Source: Methanobacteriales archaeon HGW-Methanobacteriales-1 (GTDB lineage Archaea > Methanobacteriota > Methanobacteria > Methanobacteriales > Methanobacteriaceae). Taken from it: a DNA stretch of 55,017 nucleotides. A program made the translations under genes and the position numbers. Positions 17,195 to 28,380 of this stretch are shown one piece after another. The DNA is taken from the NCBI GenBank assembly GCA_002839705.1, contig PGYO01000013.1, forward strand, positions 1 to 55,017, written 5' to 3'. The stretch's first letter is position 1; each line of letters starts with the position of its first letter. The notes below the pieces were generated by a model that had not been told where the DNA came from, did not search any database, and was given only the letters and a program-made list of their open reading frames with translations.

Positions 17195-17621
17195 AAAAAC
17201 CTCTTATATCTAAATTATTAAGCTTAATTTGCTACAAATAGATTTTTAATTAAATTATTGTTATATAATCTAGAATTATTACTATTTAAAATATACAATT
17301 TAAATTTTTATCAAAATGATGTCAATATAACGTCTTAATATAATATTGGATAATTTTATATTAATATCACCTATTAAATATGCGAAATATTAGAATTTAC
17401 TAATAAAGAATAAATTAATAAATAGAATAAAAATCTAGAATAAAAATTATAATTAATAACTGAAATAGAAAGAAATAGAAAATTGAAATTAAACTAGAAT
17501 AAATTAAAAACTAATCTCTGATTATTAAAGTAAAAAAATTATTATAGAATCCAAATATCATTAAAAATCTCACATTAACTCATCATAAGTATAATGGCCA
17601 TTATTTAACCTGGAGGAGAAT
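17195..17621. other. Divergent intergenic region kinase/hisG
   Basis: 427 bases of extremely AT-rich sequence between divergent genes. No ORF of note. Many TATA-like words make promoter placement uncertain. The one clear element is the palindrome at 17591-17604 next to hisG, listed separately. Confidence 0.5.
17591..17604 (+). promoter_or_regulatory. Perfect 14-bp palindrome upstream of hisG
   Basis: ATAATGGCCATTAT is a perfect inverted repeat ending 17 bases before the hisG start and just before its GGAGG ribosome site. In an AT-rich leader the central GGCC is conspicuous. It could be an operator or simply chance; its place at the 5' end of the expected leader favours regulation. Confidence 0.4.
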
Positions 17622-18482
17622 ATGAAACTTAGAGTAGCTATCCCATCTAAGGGAAGAATCAGCGAACCTTCTGTAAAACTTTTATCAAAGGCAGGAATTG
17701 GATTAAAAGATACGGCCAATAGAAAACTTTTTTCAGATACTTATCATCCAGACATAACTGTCATGTTTACTCGAGCCGCAGATATACCAGAATTTGTAGC
17801 TGATGGAGCAGCAGATATGGGAATAACTGGTTTAGACCTAATTGAAGAAAAAAATGTACAAATAAGGTTACTAGAAGATCTTAATTTTGGAAATGCTAGT
17901 TTAGTTTTAGCAGTTCCCGAAGACTCGCCAGTGGAATCATTAAGTGATATAAAATCTGGAACAGTTGTGGCTACAGAGTTTCCTCACCTCACGGAAAGTT
18001 ATCTGGAAAAAAATGGTATAAATGCTAAAATAGTAGAAATGAGCGGCTCTACTGAGATTGCGCCTTTTATTGGGGTGGCAGATATCATTACTGATCTTAC
18101 CAGCACTGGAACCACCTTGAAAATGAATCATCTTAAAATAATAGACACTATTCTAGACAGCTCTATTAAATTAATAGCCAATCCTAAAAGTTACAATGAA
18201 AAGAAGGAAATAATTGAAGAAGTCCGCACGGGAATTAGGGGTGTAATGGATGCTGAAGGTAAAAAGCTCATTATGCTTAATGTGGATGAAGGAAATCTGG
18301 ATCAAGTAACTCAGGCCATGCCGGGTATGACTGGACCTACTATATCTAAGGTGCTTTCTAGTGAGCATGTAGTAGCTGTTCATGCTGTGGTTGATGAATT
18401 TGAAGTTTTTAAACTGGTCAATCAACTTAAAAAATTAGGGGCCCGGGATATTCTGGTGGTACCCATAGAAAGAATAATTTAA
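17622..18482 (+). CDS. hisG: ATP phosphoribosyltransferase, long form
   Basis: A 286-residue HisG, first step of histidine synthesis: joins ATP and PRPP to give phosphoribosyl-ATP. Visible: MKLRVAIPSKGRISEP start, the PRPP-binding stretch DIITDLTSTGTTLKMN near 152-168, and a C-terminal regulatory domain (about 210-286) that marks the long, histidine-inhibited form needing no HisZ. ATG 17622 follows a strong GGAGG site. It stands alone, with divergent and convergent neighbours; hisH lies 29 kb away at 47750, so his genes are scattered here. Confidence 0.96.
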   Translation: MKLRVAIPSKGRISEPSVKLLSKAGIGLKDTANRKLFSDTYHPDITVMFTRAADIPEFVADGAADMGITGLDLIEEKNVQIRLLEDLNFGNASLVLAVPEDSPVESLSDIKSGTVVATEFPHLTESYLEKNGINAKIVEMSGSTEIAPFIGVADIITDLTSTGTTLKMNHLKIIDTILDSSIKLIANPKSYNEKKEIIEEVRTGIRGVMDAEGKKLIMLNVDEGNLDQVTQAMPGMTGPTISKVLSSEHVVAVHAVVDEFEVFKLVNQLKKLGARDILVVPIERII

Positions 18483-18635
18483 ACCTATTTTAAGTATTAT
18501 ATTAACTTTATATTATTTTTAATACTCTTATTCTTTTTAATTTAATTTTTATTTGCTTAATTTAATTTTTATGGGAAAAGAAATCAAAGAAGAGATTAAA
18601 TATTTTATTTTTTAAAATATATTAAAAATCGATGC

Positions 18636-19034
18636 TTATTCTGGTGATAAACGATCCAGTTTTATTTCATATTCTTTTTTCAAGCTTATAATTAAAAACA
18701 CCAAGGTTGAAATGAAAAGGAGGACAAATACACCTATAAAAACCAAATCTCCCTTTTGTAAATAATATCCTGGACTGACAATTAATGTGTAAAGCAACAT
18801 TCCCAGGGCCACTAGATTAAGATTGTAACCTACTTTTATCTTCTTTAAAAGGCCTATTCCCCCACCTATTAAGAGAACGGCTGTGATAAATTCGGCCAGT
18901 AAATGTAGCATAATTTCAGCAGGTTTAATAGCTATTTCTGGTACTTGCCCAGTTAAAATAAACATGCTCCACATACCTATCATTAAAATACCTATAAACA
19001 GGGAATAAATAGCAATAATATTTCTAATCTTCAT
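18636..19034 (-). CDS. Small membrane protein, four predicted helices
   Basis: About 132 residues with four hydrophobic segments (near 8-28, 42-62, 70-88 and 95-118) and a charged C-terminus. I choose ATG 19034 rather than GTG 19043 because GTGAT just upstream of 19034 looks like the ribosome site. No family motif is recognised. The next gene upstream on the same strand (19165-19368) is another small membrane protein, so the two may be expressed together. Confidence 0.65.
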   Translation of the reverse strand: MKIRNIIAIYSLFIGILMIGMWSMFILTGQVPEIAIKPAEIMLHLLAEFITAVLLIGGGIGLLKKIKVGYNLNLVALGMLLYTLIVSPGYYLQKGDLVFIGVFVLLFISTLVFLIISLKKEYEIKLDRLSPE

Positions 19035-19164
19035 GATAATCACTATTATGGATTTAATTCTCTTATTATTAATTAATTATGATATTAAACTTGATTTTTA
19101 ATATAGTTATAAACATTTATTAAAAAATATATTTTTAAAAAGATATAAAAATTTAAATTAAATT

Positions 19165-19368
19165 TTAGGTGTTTTTCATACCCCATGGGACCCATAACGC
19201 TACAGAAATAGCTCCCACTATTACTAAGGATATTATAAACACGGCGATATTTTGCATAATGCTGTAGCTTTCGGCATAGAAGAATAGCCATAGTCCTAAG
19301 GACAGTAACCACAACAGGCCAATTATTATAGTGGCATATACTCTTTTATTTTCTGGTTTTTTGTTCAT
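19165..19368 (-). CDS. Small two-helix membrane protein
   Basis: 67 residues with two hydrophobic helices (about 10-28 and 38-60) joined by a short polar loop. ATG 19368 is preceded by a clear GAGGAG ribosome site, which is the main support that it is real. No family is recognised. It lies between leuS and the four-helix membrane gene, all on the minus strand. Confidence 0.65.
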   Translation of the reverse strand: MNKKPENKRVYATIIIGLLWLLSLGLWLFFYAESYSIMQNIAVFIISLVIVGAISVALWVPWGMKNT

Positions 19369-19460
19369 ATTTGCTCCTCATTAATAATTTTCAAAAGAAT
19401 TCACTAAAAATAACTAATTTAATTTAATTTTCAAAAAAATTAAATCATTTAATTGATATT

Positions 19461-22325
19461 TTATTCCATGAAAATGGCTGGCTTGTAGGGCATGGCATTT
19501 TTGGCCTTAGCTTCGGGATCATAGTCTGCGTTCTGATGAATAATGACCTCAGCTCCTACTTCTCCAGAGATGTAGTCCACAGAATCAGAAAGTATTTGAT
19601 ACTCATCCAGGTGACCCACGTACTTAATACGAGTCATTTCGCGGCTGATTTTTTTAGCAAAATCGGCAATTTCCTTTTTATCATCATGGACATTTTGCTG
19701 TACAGATTGGCCCATTATTCGACCTATATCTGGCCTTCCAACTTCTCGAGCTATGTCGAACACATTCCATTTCCATTCTGGGGCCAGATAGACATGTATT
19801 TTTTCGGGTTTAACATCCACAATTTTTTTAATCTCTGAAATGTCTTTAACCAGTCCTTGGATGATTTCTTCAGCTTTTTGAACCTTTTCATCTACCAAAT
19901 CTGGATTATATTGGGGCCATGGGGCTTCGCAAACAAATCCTTCTCCACCATATTTCTCCCAAAGCTCTTCTGATGTGTGTGGAGTGAATGGGGCCAGTAA
20001 TCGAATCCATGCTTCCAGAACAGTGGCCAGAACAAATGAAATTTCAGGAACTTGTTCCTCATCATCCAGATTAGATTTAATTCGGTGGAAATAATGATCC
20101 AGATCCTTTTTAAGGAGGAAAAGTGAATCTTGAACAGCTTTCCTGGTCTGAAATCCTTCTAATGCTTCAGTGGCATCTTTAATTCTTAAATTTAATTGCC
20201 CCAGCATCCATTTGCTGATGAAGTTCTTTGGAACAATATCTGATTCAGTTCCCACTTCATTGATGTAGAGTGGGCCGCTGTGAATCTCCTCCACTTTCTG
20301 AGCAAATTCTACGAACCATTCCAGCCGTCTCTTGGTTCCTTTGACCTCTTTTTCTCTCCAATCAAAGTCCTGCCATGGTTCGGCAGCAGACATTAAAAAG
20401 AGTCTTACCACGTCGGCTCCGTGATTGCTAATAGCATCTGAGAGGAGTATTACATTTCCTTTAGATGATGACATTTTATGGCCTTCTAAGAGGCCCATTC
20501 CAAATACAACAATTCCTTTTGGCCTTTTATCTTCTGGAAATATGGCTGCATGGTGGAATATGTGGAAAGTAAGGTGATTTCCAATTAGATCCTTAGCTGA
20601 TAATCTCCAATCCAGCGGATACCAGTAGTTAAACTCATCTTTTATTTCATTTAAAAGACTTTCTTCTATTTTCACATCACTGGCTTTATTTAAGAATACT
20701 TGAGAGAAAAATTCATCATTTAAATGCTCAGGATTCATTTCCCTCAGGTATTTGGCAATGGTATAGTACGACATGTAAATACTGGAATCGGTCAGCGGTT
20801 CTATTATCCACTGAGGATCCCAGGGAATTTTGGTTCCCAGTCCGATTCTACGGGAACAGGCCCAATCATGTAACCACCCAATATAATATTTGAAATTGGC
20901 ACGAACTTCCTCAGGAACCATCTTCATCTTTTCCAAAGTGTTTCGGGTTTCATTTTTCCATTCTTCATCAGAATACTTCATGAACCACTGGTCTTCCATT
21001 ATTTTAACTACACAACGGTTTCCACAGCGGCAAATAACTGGTCTTTCAGCAAAATCATACATGGAACTGGCCTGGCCAATTTCTCGGAGCTGGGCACTTA
21101 TTTCATCACGGGCTACCGAGACTTTACGCCCACTATAATTGGTTATATGCTCACTCATAACTCCCTTAGCATGTTCCTGTTTGTAAAGCTCATTGGTGGC
21201 TTCCTGTAGTTTGGGATCATTTTGATTTTTAACACCCAACTTTTCAATTAATTCCTGAGCAGGGAATTTTCCGTAACCTTTTAGAGTTATCACATTCAGA
21301 GGTTGGATTTTTTCCACAATTTCTTCCAGGCCATATTTTTTAAGAAGTTCTGGGTTGTTTTTAAGATCTTGAAGGGCAATATAATCTGCTGGAGCATGCC
21401 CAGGTACGGAAAAGACCACACCACTTCCATATTCTGGATCTACAAAACTGGCAGGTAGAATGGGGTGTTCCTCACCAGTAACAATATTTTTTACCATGCG
21501 GCCAATCAGAGGCTGAGGATCCACATTTTCGATTATTTCCAGATCTGTCTGTTGAGAAAGATTGTCATAAGCTTCTTTACTTATTAACCATTCTTCTCCC
21601 TCGGTTTTCACCTTCAAATATTCTGCTTCTGGATTTAGCCAGAGGTTGGTGGCACCATAAATTGTTTCTGGTCGGAATGTGGCCGGAACCAAGTAATATC
21701 CATCTATTTTAAATTTAAGAAGGGTTAATTCATTAATTCCCACACCTTCTCCTTCCAGAAGATCGTGATCTCCTACGGGATTTTCACACTCGCCACAGTA
21801 CTTTACCGGGTGTGCACCCTGTATTACATAGTCTTTGTCTTTGAGCTGGCGAATCTGCCATTCAATAAATTTTTGATAAGAAGGATCAGTAGTTCTAAAT
21901 TCTCTTCTCCAGTCTATAGAATAACCCATATGTTCCATGACATCATGATATTCACTACTGAAATATTTTACAATATATTCTGGATCAGTGAACTTTTCCA
22001 GTTCCTCTTCTGGAACCTTATGAATGTTCTGGTAAATATCCATGGTCCAAGGGTCTCGGCGCTGTATACGCTTGGCTATTCCAATAACTGGGGCTCCAGT
22101 AACGTGCCAAGCCATGGGAAATAGCACATTATATCCTTGCATTCTTTTAAAACGTGCATAAACATCAGGAACAGTGTAAGTTCTGCCGTGTCCGATGTGC
22201 ATGGCCCCACTGGGATAAGGATAGGCCACAGTTAAGAATAATTTTTCTCTATCGTCTGGATCTGATTGAAATACTTTTGTTTCATCCCATTTCTTTTGCC
22301 ATTTACTCTCCACATTCTTTTTCAA
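19461..22325 (-). CDS. leuS: Leucyl-tRNA synthetase, archaeal type
   Basis: A 954-residue class I synthetase. The HIGH signature ([15 protein letters not shown]) lies near residue 36-50 and KMSSSKGN in the C-terminal half of the catalytic core; an editing (CP1) domain lies between them. Length and the anticodon-binding C-terminus fit the archaeal/eukaryotic form. I take TTG 22325 as the start because GGTGAT precedes it at normal spacing and the sequence [13 protein letters not shown] is the usual family beginning. Probably monocistronic; the 247-base AT-rich region upstream should contain its promoter. Confidence 0.96.
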   Translation of the reverse strand: MKKNVESKWQKKWDETKVFQSDPDDREKLFLTVAYPYPSGAMHIGHGRTYTVPDVYARFKRMQGYNVLFPMAWHVTGAPVIGIAKRIQRRDPWTMDIYQNIHKVPEEELEKFTDPEYIVKYFSSEYHDVMEHMGYSIDWRREFRTTDPSYQKFIEWQIRQLKDKDYVIQGAHPVKYCGECENPVGDHDLLEGEGVGINELTLLKFKIDGYYLVPATFRPETIYGATNLWLNPEAEYLKVKTEGEEWLISKEAYDNLSQQTDLEIIENVDPQPLIGRMVKNIVTGEEHPILPASFVDPEYGSGVVFSVPGHAPADYIALQDLKNNPELLKKYGLEEIVEKIQPLNVITLKGYGKFPAQELIEKLGVKNQNDPKLQEATNELYKQEHAKGVMSEHITNYSGRKVSVARDEISAQLREIGQASSMYDFAERPVICRCGNRCVVKIMEDQWFMKYSDEEWKNETRNTLEKMKMVPEEVRANFKYYIGWLHDWACSRRIGLGTKIPWDPQWIIEPLTDSSIYMSYYTIAKYLREMNPEHLNDEFFSQVFLNKASDVKIEESLLNEIKDEFNYWYPLDWRLSAKDLIGNHLTFHIFHHAAIFPEDKRPKGIVVFGMGLLEGHKMSSSKGNVILLSDAISNHGADVVRLFLMSAAEPWQDFDWREKEVKGTKRRLEWFVEFAQKVEEIHSGPLYINEVGTESDIVPKNFISKWMLGQLNLRIKDATEALEGFQTRKAVQDSLFLLKKDLDHYFHRIKSNLDDEEQVPEISFVLATVLEAWIRLLAPFTPHTSEELWEKYGGEGFVCEAPWPQYNPDLVDEKVQKAEEIIQGLVKDISEIKKIVDVKPEKIHVYLAPEWKWNVFDIAREVGRPDIGRIMGQSVQQNVHDDKKEIADFAKKISREMTRIKYVGHLDEYQILSDSVDYISGEVGAEVIIHQNADYDPEAKAKNAMPYKPAIFME

Positions 22326-22572
22326 CAGAAATCACCGTCACAATAAGTTTAAATTCGTAAATAATGGTTTAAATTATTTTATTTTTACTTTAATATCTAA
22401 TTTAATCTTTAATTCAATTAATTTTTAAAAATCATGATTAATTTTATAATCCAAATTAATATTATTTGAAAGTGAATATATTCGATTAGTATTATTTAAT
22501 GAAAATATGATTTTAATAATACTGTCTTTATATTATATTTTATATAGAAAATTAAGTTTATAAATTAATATT

Positions 22573-22893
22573 TCAATTTTCAGTTTCTATTTCTTCTTTC
22601 AACCAATTCAAATAATCTTTTGAACCGTTTATTATGGGTAAAGCTACTATAGCCGGGTTTTCATAGCTGTGCAACTCTTTTACTCTTTTTATAATGTCAT
22701 CAACCTTACTTACCAGACTTTTAACTAATAAAATAGACTCCTGGTCTTTTTCTAGATTTCCCTGCCACCAGTAAAATGATTTAATGTCACTGATTATGTT
22801 AGCACATCCAACCAGTCTTTCAGAAACTAATTTTTCTCCTATTATGGTAGATTCATCTTCACTGGAAGTGGTAATATAAATCAAGGCAAACAT
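22573..22893 (-). CDS. cutA: Divalent cation tolerance protein CutA
   Basis: 106 residues, the normal length of the trimeric ferredoxin-like CutA1 fold. Family marks: the N-terminal IYITTSSEDE strand, LVGCANI, the SFYWWQG segment, and HSYENPAIVALPI. Family members bind copper and other divalent metals; the physiological role in archaea is unsettled. It lies 63 bases downstream of nadE on the same strand, so the two may share a transcript. Confidence 0.93.
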   Translation of the reverse strand: MFALIYITTSSEDESTIIGEKLVSERLVGCANIISDIKSFYWWQGNLEKDQESILLVKSLVSKVDDIIKRVKELHSYENPAIVALPIINGSKDYLNWLKEEIETEN

Positions 22894-22956
22894 CTAATCA
22901 ACTCCTTTGATTGGGGAAGAATTTGTTATTTCATTTTTATTAGTATTTTCATATAT

Positions 22957-23745
22957 CTATCGCAAGGGAGGTATTTCAGGGGAGCAAATTTTATGTTGGG
23001 AGTTTTTTACTAGCTTTCTTATTCTTTGAATTTCAGAAATTGGTAAATTAATTTTCTCAGCAATTATATCATTTTCTAATGATTTATCAACCATTAAATG
23101 AAGAATTTCGTCCAGAACAGCATACTCCATCCCTAGCTCTTCTTCATCGGTCTGACCAGGCCATAAACCTGCGGTGGGAGGTTTTTCAATTATTTCGGAC
23201 GGAACTTCTAGGCTTTTGCCCACTTCTCGTACGTGAGTCTTGTATAAATCTCCAATAGGTAATATGTCCACCCCACCATCTCCGTATTTGGTGAAGTAAC
23301 CTACCAGTAATTCACTGAGGTTACCAGTGCCCGCCACTAGTCTATTCAATGAATTGGAATGGTAATAAAGAACCATCATTCTTATTCTGGCTTTTAAATT
23401 GGCTCGAGCAAGCTCATTGGATTCATGGGAACATAAATCATAAAAAGGTTCGATCAAATGGTCTATATGAATTATTTCATATTCAATTCCCAGTAGTTTA
23501 GCAATTACTTCCGCGTGCTCTACATCCTCTGAAGAGGTAGTTTCACTGGGCATTATAAGTCCCAGCACATTGGAAGCTCCTAATGCTTTTTGAGATAAAT
23601 AAGCTACTATGGTGGAGTCTATACCTCCACTAAGGCCCAGAACAATTCCGGATGTTCCAGACTCATTCACTTTTATTTTTATAAATTCTTCCATTTTTTC
23701 AATGGCTTTTTCTGTATTTAAAACGGGAATTCCTTTATTTTCCAT
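22957..23745 (-). CDS. nadE: NH3-dependent NAD+ synthetase
   Basis: 262 residues; last step of NAD synthesis, amidation of deamido-NAD with ATP. The P-loop-like pyrophosphatase motif [15 protein letters not shown] is near 40-54; [32 protein letters not shown] is the substrate-binding block. There is no glutaminase domain, so it uses ammonia, as expected for a methanogen. ATG 23745 is preceded by AAGGCGAT. Divergent from the Get3/ArsA gene. Confidence 0.95.
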   Translation of the reverse strand: MENKGIPVLNTEKAIEKMEEFIKIKVNESGTSGIVLGLSGGIDSTIVAYLSQKALGASNVLGLIMPSETTSSEDVEHAEVIAKLLGIEYEIIHIDHLIEPFYDLCSHESNELARANLKARIRMMVLYYHSNSLNRLVAGTGNLSELLVGYFTKYGDGGVDILPIGDLYKTHVREVGKSLEVPSEIIEKPPTAGLWPGQTDEEELGMEYAVLDEILHLMVDKSLENDIIAEKINLPISEIQRIRKLVKNSQHKICSPEIPPLR

Positions 23746-23933
23746 TTATAATCGCCTTAAAATTCTTTTTAACAATTGTGGTTAAAGAATGTGTTTGAAT
23801 ATAATATTTATGATAATCAATTTTTTAATAATTTTATCTTAATATAATGTTATGCCTTTGATATAAGATAAGTTTAAAAGTAAGTATAATATATTCGATA
23901 TATCTAAATAATAAAAAGGACCAATGAGGATAG

Positions 23934-24959
<1,026 letters not shown>

Positions 24960-25289
24960 TTTGACCTTATAATTTTTTTCTTTTATTAATTTTCTTTAAT
25001 TTAAGTCTCATTTTTTTTAAATTTATTTTTAAAATTGAAGATTTCCTATTATAAAAATAAATTATTAAAATTATTTTTATTTATTAAAAAATAGTCATTT
25101 TTATTATTCGTTATTTTATTATTTTCTTAAGTTTTGGGTCATTTTTTAGAACATTTATAAATGGTTTATAAATTTAAACCCTATAATTTTAATATGTAGT
25201 TTAGGTGCATAGTAGTATAAGATAAGATTTTTGTTTAGGTAAATGAAAAAAATTTTTAGGATATAAAAAAATTATTCGTGGTGAATTAA
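24960..25289 (+). promoter_or_regulatory. Get3 terminator tract and hmdII promoter region
   Basis: 330 bases without a gene. The first part is a series of T-rich runs that could stop transcription after get3. Two close TATA-like words, TTTATAAATG and GTTTATAAATTTAA (about 25153-25175), lie about 115-135 bases before hmdII; if used they give a leader near 100 bases. The hmdII start has its own GGTGA ribosome site. No structured RNA is evident to me. Confidence 0.45.
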
Positions 25290-26315
25290 ATGAAAATTTC
25301 AGTATATGGTGCAGGAAATCAGGATCTTTATGTAAACCAACTTAAATTACCAGAAAAATACGGTGGAGTACCTCCTTATGGCGGAAGTAGAATGGCCATA
25401 GAATATGCTCAGGCAGGACACGATGTTTACTTAGCTGAACCAAATAGAGAAATGTTAAGTGATGAGCATTGGAAAATTGTGGAGGATGCAGGGGTCAAAA
25501 TAACTTCTGACGATGCAGAAGCAGCTAAACATGCAGAAATCGCTGTTCTTTTCACTCCATTTGGTAAAAAAACCTTTGAAGTTGCTAAAGAAATCACAAA
25601 ACACATTCCTGAAAATGGGATCATAGCCAACACATGTACTGTTTCTCCCATAGTATTATACTATGTATTAGAACGTGAACTGAGAAAAGACAGGAAAGAC
25701 ATAGGAATAGCTTCCCTGCACCCGGCAGCAGTGCCTGGAACTCCTCAACACGGGCACTATGTTATTGGTGGACATTCCTCCAGTGATTTGGATATTGCTA
25801 CTGAAGAACAAATACAAAAATGTGTGCAACTAGCTGAAAGCTGTGGAAAAGACGCTTATATTGTTCCAGCAGATGTATCTTCAGCAGTAGCCGATATGGG
25901 ATCTTTGGTGACCGCAGTAACCCTATCTGGTGTTCTTGATTACTACTACGTGGGTACTCAGATTATTAAGGCTCCAGAAGAAATGGTAGAAAAACAAATT
26001 TTAATGACCTTACAGACCATTGCCTCTCTGGTAGAAACCTCTGGTGTTAATGGAATGCTGAAAGCCATAAACCCTGAACTTCTAATTAAGAGTGCTAAAT
26101 CCATGCACTTATCAGAGGAACAAGAAGAACTGGATGCTGCTTTAAGAACTCTGGAAAAACTGGATGATAATGTGCATAAATGGGTGCAAAAAGGAACTAT
26201 TCAACCAACTAATCTAGTGGCTGCCCAGGCCCTGGCCAATGAATTGCAGAATTTAATGGGTGGAATGGCTGCGGAAGGTACCATCCGAAGATGTATGCGG
26301 AAAATGTTTGAATAA
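25290..26315 (+). CDS. hmdII: Hmd paralogue HmdII (H2-forming methylene-H4MPT dehydrogenase-like)
   Basis: 341 residues. The N-terminal Rossmann domain (VYGAGNQDLYVNQLKLPEKYGG) and the SLHPAAVPGTPQHGHY block mark the Hmd family; the start and PPYGGSRMAIEYAQAGHDV are characteristic of the HmdII/III paralogues rather than of the catalytic HmdI. The cysteine that binds the FeGP-cofactor iron is kept (ANTCTVSP, C116). The catalytic His of HmdI near its N-terminus (His14) has no counterpart that I can see. Hmd itself reduces methenyl-H4MPT with H2; paralogues bind the cofactor but their role is debated, with sensing or regulation proposed. It is alone, without hcg cofactor-biosynthesis genes nearby. 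Confidence 0.9.
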   Translation: MKISVYGAGNQDLYVNQLKLPEKYGGVPPYGGSRMAIEYAQAGHDVYLAEPNREMLSDEHWKIVEDAGVKITSDDAEAAKHAEIAVLFTPFGKKTFEVAKEITKHIPENGIIANTCTVSPIVLYYVLERELRKDRKDIGIASLHPAAVPGTPQHGHYVIGGHSSSDLDIATEEQIQKCVQLAESCGKDAYIVPADVSSAVADMGSLVTAVTLSGVLDYYYVGTQIIKAPEEMVEKQILMTLQTIASLVETSGVNGMLKAINPELLIKSAKSMHLSEEQEELDAALRTLEKLDDNVHKWVQKGTIQPTNLVAAQALANELQNLMGGMAAEGTIRRCMRKMFE

Positions 26316-26514
26316 ACAAATATTTTCTTTTCTATTTCTTATTTTAACTATTGCTTAAAGTCTTATTTTTTTCTATTTTTTTCTATTTTTTTTCATATTT
26401 TGAGATCATTTAAAAAAATTATTTATTAATTGTTGATTAAATTATTTATTAATTAGAATTTTTTAAATTATAATTAATTTTAATAGAATAAAAATTCAAA
26501 ATGATGTCGATTTC

Positions 26515-26889
26515 ATGATTATAAAAGATATAAAAACTGCGAAATACTTTGAAACGGTGGATGGAACATTTATTTGTGAATTATTACATCCTGATCGCGA
26601 AAATGCAGAAATAAAAATGAATTGTAGTATAGCGCATGCTATTTTGAGGCCTGGAGAGTCTTCCCACCCGCACCGGTTGAAAAAATCTTCTGAAGTTTAT
26701 TTCATACTTGAAGGAAAAGGTTTGATGTATATTGGGGATGAAAAAGCAGTTTTAGAACCAGGACAGTCGGTTTACATTCCTCCGGGTGAAATACAATTTA
26801 TAAAAAATATTTCCGATGTTGAATTGAAGTTTTTATGTATGGTTTCCCCTCCCTGGAGCAAGGAAGACGATGAAATCTGTTTAGAATAA
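26515..26889 (+). CDS. Small cupin-domain protein
   Basis: 124 residues forming one cupin barrel. Motif 1 is HPHRLKKSSEVYFILEGKG (two His, one Glu for the metal) and motif 2 is PGQSVYIPPGEIQFIKN, where the usual metal His is replaced by Gln. Family members range from sugar isomerases to small-molecule sensors; the substrate cannot be named. The ATG at 26515 lacks a strong ribosome site. Confidence 0.85.
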   Translation: MIIKDIKTAKYFETVDGTFICELLHPDRENAEIKMNCSIAHAILRPGESSHPHRLKKSSEVYFILEGKGLMYIGDEKAVLEPGQSVYIPPGEIQFIKNISDVELKFLCMVSPPWSKEDDEICLE

Positions 26890-27037
26890 ATATATGAACT
26901 ATTCTTTATTCTTTGAATTCAAAATAAATAATTAAAATAAATATAAGCAAGAGTTTATTTTAACTTAAGCATTATTTTACCATAATATCGAAATTTGAAT
27001 CTTATATTAAATAAAACGTTATTTTATTTTATTTCAT

Positions 27038-27676
27038 CTAATAAATCACCATAACGCACATATAGGTGAAATCGCTCTGGGCTACTTCTTGCAGGGTGCT
27101 GCTGACTACTTTTTCATCCGGGTAACTTAATCGCTCGCAAATAGCCACTTCCCTTTGTGGATCCACTCCATTATCCAATAAAAACTGGGCCATATCTCTG
27201 GTACTCTTTGAGGGAAGAGCAATAGTGGGCCGGCCATTATCCAGGATATCTATTACTTCCAAGGAATTTTCACGGCCATGAAATGTCATAAGGTCGGCTT
27301 CGTCCCATGGTATCTCTTGGCGTGCGGCACATAGCTGGAGGGAGCTTATGCCAGGAATAACTTCTAGAGCAATTTTATTTTCCAAGCCTTTCTCTTTGAT
27401 TATTCTTTTTATTGGTTTTAAAACACCTGAAAATCCAGGATCACCTGTGGAAAGGACACAAACACTGGTTCCATCATGGACCATATCCACAGCCATCTCT
27501 AATTTCTCCTGCACGTCTTTAACATTTAATGGAACAATTTCATTAGCTTCGGGAAATAGTTCCAAGGCTCGTTTACTTCCAATAGTTATTTCGGCCGATG
27601 CAACACTTTTTCGAGCTGCGGGGGTTACAAAATCCTCTGAACCGGGCCCTATACCGGCAATGTAAAGTTTTGACAT
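27038..27676 (-). CDS. cbiE: Cobalt-precorrin-7 (C5)-methyltransferase
   Basis: 212 residues of the SAM-dependent tetrapyrrole methylase fold. The N-terminal YIAGIGPGSEDFVTPAARK and the VLSTGDPGFSGVLKPI loop bind SAM; EVIPGISSLQLCAAR is a family block. The length is CbiE alone, not the CobL fusion with CbiT. It acts in anaerobic cobamide synthesis, needed for the methyltransferases of methanogenesis. ATG 27676 has a GAGGAT ribosome site. No other cbi gene is adjacent. Confidence 0.93.
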   Translation of the reverse strand: MSKLYIAGIGPGSEDFVTPAARKSVASAEITIGSKRALELFPEANEIVPLNVKDVQEKLEMAVDMVHDGTSVCVLSTGDPGFSGVLKPIKRIIKEKGLENKIALEVIPGISSLQLCAARQEIPWDEADLMTFHGRENSLEVIDILDNGRPTIALPSKSTRDMAQFLLDNGVDPQREVAICERLSYPDEKVVSSTLQEVAQSDFTYMCVMVIY

Positions 27677-27771
27677 ATATAATCCTCTTTTAATGAAATA
27701 ATATTCTATTTTATTGTATAATATGATTTACATATAAAATAAGTAAATTTTAAATTTTACAAATATATAGT

Positions 27772-28218
27772 CTATAAATCTTTCTCCAGCTCATTAGCAG
27801 CAGAATATACTGCACTGGTTAATTTAGCACCTTTTTCATATCCTAAAATCTCAGAATATCGTCTATGGAGGCTTTCCCAGCATTCAGCTATGTCTTGCTG
27901 TAATCTTTCCCCTTTTGGTGTGGGATATAAGTAGGAAACCTTCCCTTTCACCTTTCTGGAAACCAATCCTTTACTTTCCAACTTATCCATGAATCTGGAG
28001 GTGGTAGAGGGCTTTATATTGAGTTTCTTGCTTATTTCGTTTTGTGATAAACCTGGTTCATTGATAATTAAACTTAAGGCAACGGCATAGGAGGGTGAAA
28101 GTCCGGTTTTAACAAATTCTTCCTCGGCCATTTTATTTATAATTCGATGAAGTTTGTTTGTTGTGACATAGAGGCAACTGTACATGGCGTTGCATTGTTC
28201 GGTCTTATCATTGGTCAT
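27772..28218 (-). CDS. MarR-family transcriptional regulator
   Basis: About 148 residues with a winged helix: LSQNEISKKLNIKPSTTSRFMDKLESKGLVSRKVKGKVSYLY-type recognition helix and wing in the middle, flanked by the helices used for dimerisation. I prefer ATG 28218, since AGAGGTG upstream is correctly spaced; GTG 28230 would use part of that site as its codon. Divergent from the redox gene at 28381 with inverted repeats between, so it probably controls that cluster and itself. A Cys-rich N-terminus (CNAMYSC) could sense oxidation or metals; this is speculation. Confidence 0.88.
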   Translation of the reverse strand: MTNDKTEQCNAMYSCLYVTTNKLHRIINKMAEEEFVKTGLSPSYAVALSLIINEPGLSQNEISKKLNIKPSTTSRFMDKLESKGLVSRKVKGKVSYLYPTPKGERLQQDIAECWESLHRRYSEILGYEKGAKLTSAVYSAANELEKDL

Positions 28219-28237
28219 TTTAGGGTGCACCTCTCAT

Positions 28238-28249
28238 TATCAATTGATA
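28238..28249 (+). promoter_or_regulatory. Perfect 12-bp palindrome upstream of marR-type gene
   Basis: TATCAATTGATA is a perfect inverted repeat about 20 bases before the regulator start. In this position a bound dimer would block the regulator's own transcript. Possible autoregulatory operator. Confidence 0.4.
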
Positions 28250-28287
28250 TGTTTATCTCTTATTATAAAATTTTAGAATTTAAGATA

Positions 28288-28318
28288 AACTTTATATAAT
28301 ATTGTTTGTACATACAAA
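28288..28318 (+). promoter_or_regulatory. TATA box and inverted repeat of the redox cluster
   Basis: TTTATATAA at about 28291-28299 is a good archaeal TATA box. The inverted repeat TTTGTACATACAAA at 28305-28318 lies where transcription should start, and a second TTGTACA word follows at about 28326. This is a plausible operator for the divergent MarR-type regulator. Confidence 0.5.
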
Positions 28319-28380
28319 TATAACCTTGTACAGGAACAATAGGAATGTGGAAATTAAAACCAGTTAAAAGGAGTGAAATT

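Noticed and set aside
19085-19312. 75-codon minus-strand reading frame
   Set aside because: It overlaps the small membrane protein at 19165-19368 in another frame, has no ribosome site and no protein-like features.
28345-28380. Upstream ATG of the ferredoxin-nitroreductase
   Set aside because: The added residues contain the ribosome site of ATG 28381, so the longer start is unlikely.
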